Shown here: in pieces, positions 1 to 5,360 of the stretch | Numbering within the stretch: the first letter of the stretch is position 1 | Layout of the letters: each line of letters begins with the position of its first letter | Source: JBFMAE01 sp040756085 | Lineage (GTDB): Bacteria; Desulfobacterota; BSN033; UBA1163 | Direction of reading: 5' to 3' | Assembly: GCA_040756085.1 (NCBI GenBank) | Contig: JBFMAE010000357.1 | Coordinates: forward strand, 1 to 10,092 | DNA: 10,092 nucleotides | Made by a program: the position numbers and the translations under genes | The notes under the pieces: model-generated | What the model was told of the DNA's origin: nothing | The model's input: the letters and a program-made list of their open reading frames with translations, nothing else | Databases searched by the model: none

Positions 1-165
1 GGAAGAAAAACAGTATTCATGCCTTTCCACTTCCTCGAAAGCAGAGCGAATATTCTGACCAACCCCATTTTCGATCCTATTGCCAAAATTCCAGAGTTTA
101 AGGTCTGTGCTGTGAAGATTCAAAAGATGGACCCGACATCCCCTTCCTCTATCTCAGCCAATTGA
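1..165 (+). CDS. C-terminal end of a formate dehydrogenase-type molybdopterin oxidoreductase (5' partial)
   Basis: Frame 1 is open from the window edge to TGA at 163-165 and gives 54 residues. The segment PFHFLESRANILTNPIFDPI followed by AKIPEFKVCAVKI is the typical extreme C-terminus of formate dehydrogenase alpha subunits (FdhF/FdhA class, molydopterin dinucleotide-binding domain). There the PFHF...ANxLTNP...D...IPEFKVCAV pattern closes the cofactor pocket. The catalytic part lies upstream of the window, so Cys versus Sec at the active site cannot be judged. The last residues after KIQK (MDPTSPSSISAN) are unlike the family and lie where a second reading frame starts to look coding, so the natural end may have been altered by a deletion or frameshift. 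The family is clear; the substrate (formate, or a NuoG-like or hydrogenase-associated role) is not. Confidence 0.75.
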   Translation, partial: GRKTVFMPFHFLESRANILTNPIFDPIAKIPEFKVCAVKIQKMDPTSPSSISAN

Positions 166-266
166 TCGGATTGACCCAGAAACTGAGCTATGCCCGATTG
201 GGACTGAATCGGCTGATAATAAACCCCAACGACCTCTTCCTGAAAAAAGGAATTATTCAGAAGTAA
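102..266 (+). pseudogene. Out-of-frame fragment resembling the C-terminus of heterodisulfide reductase subunit B (HdrB)
   Basis: Frame 3 is open from 102 (after TAA at 99-101) to TAA at 264-266. From about 135 it reads DIPFLYLSQLIGLTQKLSYA, then RLGLNRLIINP. This resembles the end of HdrB-like CCG-domain proteins (pattern P-V-L-Y-x-T/S-Q-L-x-G-L-A-x-G-L ... LGL-x-R). There is no credible start codon or ribosome binding site. The frame overlaps the formate dehydrogenase end by about 60 nt in another phase. I read it as the 3' remnant of an hdrB-like gene joined to the formate dehydrogenase end by a deletion or frameshift. FDH and Hdr genes are often clustered in anaerobes. The family match is from memory of the motif and only moderate. 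Alternatives are an assembly join or a chance frame. Confidence 0.4.
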
Positions 267-377
267 ACCCCGTATATCCCCGCCCTAAAGGACGGGGCTT
301 TTCTTTATCTTCAGATTTGAAATTGCCTTCATCCCCACTCTGAAGCATAGGGCTTTCGGGATTATACGGGGTAAATC
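263..377. repeat. Imperfect inverted repeat flanking about 80 bp, enclosing the terminator
   Basis: ACCCCGTATA at 267-276 has an exact 10-bp inverted partner, TATACGGGGT, at 363-372. The similarity extends to about 16-17 bp with one bulge (TAAACCCCGTATATCCC against GGGATTATACGGGGTAAA). The arms lie directly after the last upstream stop codon and enclose the terminator hairpin. It could be a small non-autonomous element, a long-range hairpin at the transcript end, or one of the palindromic intergenic repeats seen elsewhere in this window. No flanking target duplication is obvious. Confidence 0.5.
278..306 (+). terminator. Rho-independent terminator after the upstream (fdh/hdr) gene
   Basis: CCCCGCCC (278-285) pairs with GGACGGGG (290-297) across a TAAA loop with a single C·A mismatch. 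It is followed by CTTTTCTTT (298-306). It lies 12 nt after the TAA at 264-266. It separates the upstream transcription unit from the nuo operon. Confidence 0.7.
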
Positions 378-705
378 CGATTTCCAAGTAAAAATTAAAA
401 ATCTATGAATTTAAATGTTAATTATTTCACTAATAAGACTTTTATTTTTAAATTTTACCATCCCTTAAAGTCAAAATATTAAATAAAAACAGTAAATTAT
501 ATGAGGCCTTAAAAAGGGGTTTTATTAGTAAAATTTTTCTTGACAAAAAGGAGGCAATTTTGTAGTTTGATGCGGGAACAAGAAACTTTTCACAAATTGA
601 GCCTCACAACCAAACACTTGAAATACTATTTAAGGTTGTTATATGGGGCAACATCCCTACCATAATAAATATAGGCTATTTTCTCTGTCGTGGTAAGGGG
701 GGACC
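373..705 (+). promoter_or_regulatory. AT-rich intergenic region upstream of nuoA, likely nuo promoter region
   Basis: No gene is visible in this stretch. It is strongly AT-rich compared with the genes. Two sigma70-like candidates can be picked. One is TTGACA at 540-545 with a poor -10 (TAGTTT, 563-568, 17-bp spacer). The other is TTGAAA at 618-623 with TATATG at 640-645 (16-bp spacer), 60 nt before the nuoA start. The second has the better -10. No sigma54 (GG-N10-GC) signature was convincing. AAGGGGGG at 696-703 serves as the nuoA ribosome binding site. The region as the operon promoter is likely by position; the exact elements are weak guesses. Confidence 0.35.
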
Positions 706-1062
706 ATGTTGATTGAATATCTTGCCATACTCATTTATATTGCCATTGCTGTTATTTTCGCCCTCTTTGCCATTGTGGCATCCCATCTCTTAGGCCAGAG
801 AAAACCAACGGCTATCAAACAAGCACCCTATGAATGCGGAATGACCACTATTGGCTCAAGCTTCCGCAGGATACCCATCAAATATTACATCATCGCCATG
901 CTTTTTCTCCTTTTTGATATCGAAGTTGTCTTCCTTTACCCTTGGGCTGTGGTTTTCAAAGAGCTTAAGGTTTTTGCCTTCATTTCAATGGCTATCTTTA
1001 TCGGAATTTTGCTCATCGCTTATATTTATATCTGGAAAAAAGGAGCATTGGAATGGGAATAG
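706..1062 (+). CDS. nuoA: NADH-quinone oxidoreductase subunit A (complex I ND3 homologue)
   Basis: A 118-residue membrane subunit of complex I at the junction of the peripheral and membrane arms. It lines the quinone-reduction and proton-transfer region. Three hydrophobic segments are visible, at about 5-28, 59-82 and 88-110. The loop after the first carries PYECG (41-45), the family signature, whose Cys corresponds to the conformationally sensitive ND3 loop cysteine. The second helix carries FDIEVVFLYPWA, with the conserved acidic pair D71/E73. Length is normal for the family. ATG 706 follows a purine-rich AAGGGG site. It is the first gene of the operon, and its last 10 nt overlap nuoB. Confidence 0.96.
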   Translation: MLIEYLAILIYIAIAVIFALFAIVASHLLGQRKPTAIKQAPYECGMTTIGSSFRRIPIKYYIIAMLFLLFDIEVVFLYPWAVVFKELKVFAFISMAIFIGILLIAYIYIWKKGALEWE

Positions 1063-1562
1063 AAACCTACCTTGAGAAAACCCCCTTTCTTCCTCTCTTG
1101 GATAAAGTTGTCAATTGGGGTCGAAAGTATTCGATTTGGCCGGTGACTTTCGGCTTAGCCTGATGTGCTCTGGAAATGATGGTTGCCAGTTTGGCAACCT
1201 GGGACATTGCGCGATTTGGCTCAGAGCTCTTTAGACCAACCCCCAGACAGGCCGACTTGATGATTGTTGCAGGAACGTTGACCAAGAAGATGGCTCCCAT
1301 GGTCAAGCGCATCTATGAACAGATGCCCGAGCCCAAATGGGTCATCGCCTATGGAGCCTGTGCCTGCTCAGGCGGAATCTTCAAAACCTACAGCGTGGTG
1401 CAGGGAGTTGATCAGATACTACCAGTGGACTTCTATGTTCCCGGTTGTCCGCCAAAACCTGAAGCACTGCTGGCGGCGCTTGTAAAACTCCAGAAGAAAA
1501 TCGAAACGGAATCGCTTGCGGACCGAAAAGACGTTCGCAGCAGCCTGGCATTGGAGAGATAA
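1053..1562 (+). CDS. nuoB: NADH-quinone oxidoreductase subunit B with in-frame TGA: probable selenoprotein (Sec37) at cluster N2
   Basis: NuoB binds [4Fe-4S] cluster N2, which hands electrons to quinone. Starting at ATG 1053 (AGGAG at 1041-1045, 10-nt overlap with nuoA) the frame is open for 169 residues except for one TGA at 1161-1163, codon 37. Both sides are clearly NuoB: WPVTFGLA before it and CALEMM after it. The family has an invariant Cys-Cys pair here, so the TGA replaces the first Cys and C38 is the second. The remaining N2 ligands are present: C103 (GAC in GACACSGG) and C132 (VPGCPPKPEALL). Spacings of 65 and 29 from C38 match E. coli C64/C129/C158. A SECIS-like hairpin follows the TGA. 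Starting at 1176 instead would delete both tandem ligands. Alternatives are a TGC/TGT sequencing error or a nonsense mutation. TGA is not generally reassigned here, since it ends nuoC. Confidence 0.85.
1161..1208 (+). promoter_or_regulatory. Predicted bacterial SECIS element (selenocysteine insertion) in nuoB
   Basis: TGA at 1161-1163 is followed after 17 nt by GGTTGCC (1181-1187), loop AGTTT (1188-1192) and GGCAACC (1193-1199), a perfect 7-bp stem. A short lower helix, AATG (1175-1178) with CATT (1205-1208), can extend it across an internal loop. Bacterial SECIS elements lie inside the coding region just after UGA, with the apical loop roughly 16-37 nt downstream and a G in the first two loop positions. 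Here the loop begins 24 nt after UGA and G is its second base. The GGTTGC start also resembles the E. coli fdhF element. SelB binding is inferred. Confidence 0.7.
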
Positions 1563-1574
1563 GAGGAAACGATC

Positions 1575-2063
1575 ATGGTCGAAACCAACCTCGCAATTAA
1601 AAAATTGCAGGAGAAATTTCCGAATTCGATTTTAGAGGTGAAGGCTTTTAGGGGCGAAGTCACTGTTACCGTGGTGAAGAAGGAGGTTCTTGATATCTGT
1701 AAATTCCTTCATTCCGATCCTGATCTCCAATATCATCTTCTCACCGATCTCTGTGGGGTGGATTTCTTCCCCGAAACACCCCGTTTTGAGGTGGTCTATC
1801 ACCTTTACTCGGTAAAGAACAACCAGAGGTTGAGGCTGAAAACAAAAATTGGAGAATCGGAGTCGGTTTCAAGTGTGGAATCCGTCTGGAAGGTAGCAAA
1901 CTGGTATGAGCGGGAGGCCTATGACCTCTTCGGGATCACCTTTGAGAACCATCCTGACTTGAGGAGGATTATGCTGTGGGATGGTTATGAAGGTCACCCG
2001 TTGAGAAAAGATTTTCCGGTCGAGGGTCCGGACTTCGATAAACCCTTTGTTCCCGAGGTTTGA
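1575..2063 (+). CDS. nuoC: NADH-quinone oxidoreductase subunit C (30 kDa subunit homologue)
   Basis: A 162-residue peripheral-arm subunit that packs against NuoD and has no cofactor. The N-terminal half is the usual alpha/beta domain with HLLTDLCGVDFF (54-65). The family signature lies at 105-150: WKVANWYEREAYDLFG, then HPDLRRIMLWDGYEGHPLRKDFP. It is a stand-alone NuoC rather than a NuoCD fusion. ATG 1575 is preceded by GAGG at 1563-1566, 12 nt after the nuoB stop. It ends in TGA (2061-2063), one base before nuoD, indicating translational coupling and showing that TGA acts as a stop in this genome. Confidence 0.96.
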   Translation: MVETNLAIKKLQEKFPNSILEVKAFRGEVTVTVVKKEVLDICKFLHSDPDLQYHLLTDLCGVDFFPETPRFEVVYHLYSVKNNQRLRLKTKIGESESVSSVESVWKVANWYEREAYDLFGITFENHPDLRRIMLWDGYEGHPLRKDFPVEGPDFDKPFVPEV

Positions 2064-2064
2064 A

Positions 2065-3237
2065 ATGGCAGAGACGCGATTCATGACGATTAATATGGGC
2101 CCCCAGCACCCGGCGACTCATGGGGTGTTGAGGCTCGTGTTGGAATTGGATGGAGAGGTGATCGTTAATGCAATTCCCCATCTCGGCCACCTCCACCGAG
2201 GGATGGAGAAACTGGCTGAGAGTAAGACCTACCATCAGGCCATTCCTCTCACCGACCGATTGGACTATACCAATGCAATGGGCAATAACTTAGCCTATGT
2301 TTTGGCGGTCGAGAAGCTTTTGGGCATTGAAGTCCCCAAACGGGCTCAATACATCAGAGTGATGATGGCTGAGCTCCAGAGGATTGCTGCCCATCTCATA
2401 TGGCTGGGAACTCACGTCTTGGACATTGGCGCTACCACACCCATCTTCTATACCTTCCGGGAAAGGGAAGATGTCTTGAGAATCTTTGAAGAGGTGGCAG
2501 GCGGTAGACTGACACCCACTTACCTCAGGATTGGGGGGCTTTCGAAAGATCTTCCTGAAGGGATCGAGGAAAAGATTAAAGCCTTCGTTCAGGCCTTTCC
2601 TGATCATATCAAGGAGTATGAAACCCTTCTGACAAAGAATATTATCTGGCTGAAAAGGACCAAAGGGGTTGGAATCATCTCCAAAGAGGATGCGATCAGT
2701 TTTGGGGTCACAGGGCCTACCCTTCGTGGTTTCGGCGTGAAATACGATGTGAGAAAGGCATTCCCCTATTCGAGTTATGAGGAGTTCGATTTTGACATAC
2801 CCATTGGTTCGGTGGGGGATGTCTATGATCGGTATATCGTCCGCTTGCGAGAGATGGAATGGTCGAATTCCATTGTGAAGCAGGCCTTGGAAAGGTTGCC
2901 AAAGGGTCCCATTCTGACCAGCGATCCGCGGATTGGTCTTCCACCCAAAGACAATGTCCTCACGGATATCGATGCATTGATCCGGCAGTTTAAGATCGCC
3001 TCCGAGGGATTCCAGCCGCCAAAAGGTGAGGTTTATGCAAGCGTAGAGGCCTCCAAAGGGGAATTGGGATTCTATATTGTAAGTGATGGATCAAACCATC
3101 CATTCAGATTCAGGATTCGAACACCTTCTTTCGCAAACCTGAGTACCCTTCCCAAGATGATCGAAGGAAGTCTGATCGCCGATGTGATTTCAGTCATCGG
3201 CAGCATTGATATCGTCCTGGGAGAAATCGATCGGTAA
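2065..3237 (+). CDS. nuoD: NADH-quinone oxidoreductase subunit D (49 kDa subunit, quinone-site subunit)
   Basis: NuoD, related to NiFe-hydrogenase large subunits but without the metal site, forms the quinone-binding cavity with NuoB. I chose ATG 2065 (390 residues), which has GAGG at 2055-2058. An in-frame TTG at 2047 would overlap nuoC and adds nothing conserved. NMGPQHPATHGVLR (10-23) gives H19, and DRLDY gives Y68. Their 49-residue spacing matches the quinone-headgroup His59/Tyr108 pair of the bovine 49-kDa subunit. GHLHRGMEK (41-49), VPKRAQYIRV and the C-terminal PSFANLSTLPKMIEGSLIAD plus ...SIDIVLGEIDR are all typical. The hydrogenase Cys pairs are absent, as expected. Confidence 0.97.
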   Translation: MAETRFMTINMGPQHPATHGVLRLVLELDGEVIVNAIPHLGHLHRGMEKLAESKTYHQAIPLTDRLDYTNAMGNNLAYVLAVEKLLGIEVPKRAQYIRVMMAELQRIAAHLIWLGTHVLDIGATTPIFYTFREREDVLRIFEEVAGGRLTPTYLRIGGLSKDLPEGIEEKIKAFVQAFPDHIKEYETLLTKNIIWLKRTKGVGIISKEDAISFGVTGPTLRGFGVKYDVRKAFPYSSYEEFDFDIPIGSVGDVYDRYIVRLREMEWSNSIVKQALERLPKGPILTSDPRIGLPPKDNVLTDIDALIRQFKIASEGFQPPKGEVYASVEASKGELGFYIVSDGSNHPFRFRIRTPSFANLSTLPKMIEGSLIADVISVIGSIDIVLGEIDR

Positions 3238-3238
3238 A

Positions 3239-3282
3239 AATCCCCCCTCGCCCCCCTTTACTAAAAGGGGGTTGGGGGGATT
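3239..3282. repeat. G/C-run palindrome between nuoD and the SfrB-like gene
   Basis: AATCCCCCC (3239-3247) pairs with GGGGGGATT (3274-3282), and CCCCCTTT (3252-3259) pairs with AAAGGGGG (3264-3271). A small internal loop separates the helices, and the apical loop is ACTA. There is no T-run after it, so it is not a canonical terminator. It resembles the C-run/G-run palindromes scattered between genes of many Deltaproteobacteria. Roles in mRNA stability or differential expression within the operon are possible. Confidence 0.7.
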
Positions 3283-3284
3283 AC

Positions 3285-3318
3285 ACGAAACACGAGCAAC
3301 GATTCACGAATAACGAGG
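3285..3318. repeat. Strict 7-nt-period ACGANNN repeat (5 units) upstream of the SfrB-like gene
   Basis: ACGA occurs at 3285, 3292, 3299, 3306 and 3313, exactly every 7 bases, with variable triplets between. The last unit runs into GAGG (3315-3318), which serves as the ribosome binding site of the ATG at 3324. The same class of repeat lies before nuoG at 5289-5349. Confidence 0.8.
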
Positions 3319-3323
3319 TTCTC

Positions 3324-5276
3324 ATGACAGACATTCTTTTTAGCAGTTGGGGTGGGATGGTCACAGATAATCGGGGGAAACCTGAAACAGAGAGGCACCC
3401 CGTCTCCGCTCTCAATCTACCCCTGGAATTTGATAAAGAGAGAAAGGTCAGAGCCTTCGTTGGATGGGATGGGATTGTCATCAGAGACCCTGAAGTCAAT
3501 ATGGTCGATTTGATTCGAGCCTATATCGAGGCGGTCCAGGAGGAGTCCTGCGGGAAATGTACGCCCTGTCGTGTAGGAACGCGGATCATGGCAACCATTC
3601 TAAATCGGATTGCAGATGGCGAGGGCAGGGTGGAGGATCTGGAACAGTTGAAATATTTAGGCGAGATGATCAGAAAAAGCTCCAAATGCAATCTCGGACA
3701 GACTGGTCCCAAGCCCGTTTTGGATGCGATCGATCATTTTGAAGACCAATTCTCTGGTGCCATCCAATTGCAGAAAAAGATTCCTCGCCAGGAATATAAA
3801 GTCAAAGTAACAGCACCCTGCGAAAGCGCTTGCCCTTCCCATCTTCCCATTACACGCTATGTTGAGTTGATCAAAGAAGGGAGATTCGAGGAATCCCTTG
3901 CCGCCATTCGAGGGGCGACCTGTCTGGCCGGAGTCCTGGGAAGAGTCTGCGTTCGGCCCTGTGAAGATAATTGTCGCCGTGGAAATGTTGATGAATGTAT
4001 CTCCATTAAATGGTTGAAGCGGTTCGTGGCAGATTATGAGTTAGAAAAGAGGAAAGAACCTCTATTTAAGAAGGAAGGAGCCCGTTCGGAAAAGGTGGCT
4101 GTCATTGGAGCGGGTCCGGCCGGCCTCTCCTGCGCCTACTACCTTGCCCTAAAAGGTTATCCCGTTACCATCTTCGAGAGACTGGGTGAACCAGGTGGGA
4201 TGTCCGCTGTTGGAATTCCTGACTACCGTCTTCCCAGGGATATCGTTAAATATGAAGCAGAGCTCGTAGAGCGTCTGGGTGTAGAGATTCGATACAATAC
4301 CCAGGTGGGAAAAGATATCACCCTTTCTCAGATGTTTGAGCAAGGTTATAAAGCCGTTTTTATCGGTGTGGGCGCCCAGACCAATACACCCATGGGCGTC
4401 GAAGGAGAAGATAAAGGATATAAGGGGTTTATCCCTGGTGTTTACTACCTCTTAGAAATCAATCTTGGAAGAGACCCTTATCCTGAGGGAAAGAGAGTGG
4501 TAGTGGTCGGTGGTGGGAATGTGGCCATTGACTGTGTCCGTTCTTCTTTCCGTATTGGTAAACCGGATGTGAACCTGGTTTATCGAAGAACGAAGAAAGA
4601 GATGCCTGCGGATCGAGTTGAGATCCACGACGCAGAGGAAGAGGGTGTAAAATTCCATTACCTCTGTAATCCGGTCCGGATCATTGAGAAGGAAGGAAAG
4701 GTTGTAGGAGTTGAATGCATCCGGATGGAATTGGGTGAACCGGATGAGTCAGGAAGACGGCGACCTGTTCCCATCAAAGATTCTGAATTTTTCATTGAGA
4801 CCGATATCCTAATCCCAGCCATCGGTCAGGCGATTGACCTTTCGTTCCTCGAAGAGAAAGACGGGGTGAAGACGACAAAACGATCCACCATTGCCATCCA
4901 AGAAGGGACTTTCCTGACAAGCCGTCCAGGAATCTTTTCAGCTGGGGATTGTGTGACGGGACCGGATGTCTTGGTCCGCGCCGCAGGCCATGGAAAGAGA
5001 GCGGCTGAGAAGATTGACCTCTTCCTTGGTGGAATGGAAGTAAAAGAATCCGAGGAAGAACGTCTGGAGACCCTGGTTGAAAAGATCAAGGTTTACAATA
5101 AAGACGAGAAGATTGGAATTCTAGGAGGACAGAAGAGAGCGATGTTGGATATGCTTCCTCCTGATTCGAGAAAATGGATCTTTGACGAGGTAGAAGAAGG
5201 ATTTTCCATTCCAGTGGCTCAGAAAGAAGCGGAACGCTGTCTCCGATGTGTTCGGATTGGGCTCTTTGCAATATAA
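3324..5276 (+). CDS. NuoF C-terminal Fe-S domain fused to GltD-like FAD/NAD(P) oxidoreductase (SfrB-like), replacing NuoE/NuoF
   Basis: 650 residues. Residues about 40-140 match only the C-terminal 4Fe-4S part of NuoF: ESCGKCTPCRVGT gives C76, C79 and C82, and KCNLGQTGP gives C122. The FMN/NADH domain of NuoF is missing. Residues about 160-240 are the N-terminal Fe-S domain of GltD/NfnB-type proteins (C166, C170 in CESACP; C209, C213, C217). VIGAGPAGL (260-268) is the FAD-binding fold, EPGGM (289-293) its companion motif, and VVVVGGGNVA (392-401) the NAD(P)-binding fold. GDCVTGPDVLVRAAGHGK is the FAD-closing motif. The tail has CLRC. The architecture and length resemble Geobacter SfrB (NADPH oxidoreductase beta subunit). 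Between nuoD and nuoG it most likely acts as the electron-input subunit of this complex I, oxidising NAD(P)H via FAD; the physiological donor is not established. ATG 3324 has GAGG five bases upstream. Confidence 0.88.
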   Translation: MTDILFSSWGGMVTDNRGKPETERHPVSALNLPLEFDKERKVRAFVGWDGIVIRDPEVNMVDLIRAYIEAVQEESCGKCTPCRVGTRIMATILNRIADGEGRVEDLEQLKYLGEMIRKSSKCNLGQTGPKPVLDAIDHFEDQFSGAIQLQKKIPRQEYKVKVTAPCESACPSHLPITRYVELIKEGRFEESLAAIRGATCLAGVLGRVCVRPCEDNCRRGNVDECISIKWLKRFVADYELEKRKEPLFKKEGARSEKVAVIGAGPAGLSCAYYLALKGYPVTIFERLGEPGGMSAVGIPDYRLPRDIVKYEAELVERLGVEIRYNTQVGKDITLSQMFEQGYKAVFIGVGAQTNTPMGVEGEDKGYKGFIPGVYYLLEINLGRDPYPEGKRVVVVGGGNVAIDCVRSSFRIGKPDVNLVYRRTKKEMPADRVEIHDAEEEGVKFHYLCNPVRIIEKEGKVVGVECIRMELGEPDESGRRRPVPIKDSEFFIETDILIPAIGQAIDLSFLEEKDGVKTTKRSTIAIQEGTFLTSRPGIFSAGDCVTGPDVLVRAAGHGKRAAEKIDLFLGGMEVKESEEERLETLVEKIKVYNKDEKIGILGGQKRAMLDMLPPDSRKWIFDEVEEGFSIPVAQKEAERCLRCVRIGLFAI

Positions 5277-5288
5277 CGTGCTGATGAG

Positions 5289-5351
5289 TCGTGAATGGTG
5301 AATCGTGAGAAGGTCTTCCGAATCACGAATCACGAACTACGATCCACGAGG
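5289..5351. repeat. Mirrored 7-nt-period repeat (TCGTNNN then ACGANNN) upstream of nuoG
   Basis: TCGT/TGGT/TCGT occur at 5289, 5296 and 5303. ACGA occurs at 5325, 5332, 5339 and 5346. Both series have an exact 7-base period, and they are inverted around a 16-nt centre. The arms 5289-5308 and 5323-5342 are inverted copies at 15 of 20 positions, so a long imperfect hairpin is possible. The end supplies GAGG (5348-5351) for nuoG. The open frame through it (from ATG 5295) is judged non-coding. Confidence 0.75.
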
Positions 5352-5360
5352 TTTGATGAG

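Noticed and set aside
429..529. 8-bp inverted repeat ACTAATAA (429-436) / TTATTAGT (522-529) as an operator
   Set aside because: The sequence is so AT-rich that such a match is easily expected by chance.
1161..1163. General reassignment of TGA to Trp or Gly (alternative genetic code)
   Set aside because: TGA ends nuoC at 2061-2063 just before nuoD and also ends the formate dehydrogenase frame at 163-165. No other gene in the window contains an internal TGA. The position calls for a Cys-like residue.
1176..1562. A 128-residue nuoB starting at ATG 1176, which avoids the TGA
   Set aside because: It lacks the conserved N-terminus and both tandem N2 ligands, and has no good ribosome binding site. 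Clear NuoB sequence (WPVTFGLA) lies upstream in the same frame.
2047..2064. TTG start for nuoD overlapping nuoC
   Set aside because: ATG 2065 has a well-spaced GAGG and gives a family-typical N-terminus; the TTG has no such site.
3285..5351. CRISPR array or plasmid iterons from the 7-nt-period repeats
   Set aside because: Units are far too short for CRISPR, there are no cas genes, and nothing else suggests a replication origin.
5295..5360. 22-residue N-terminal extension of NuoG
   Set aside because: It is a translation of the 7-nt-period repeat. The conserved ferredoxin domain begins at MLKLTIDGK (5361), which has its own ribosome binding site.
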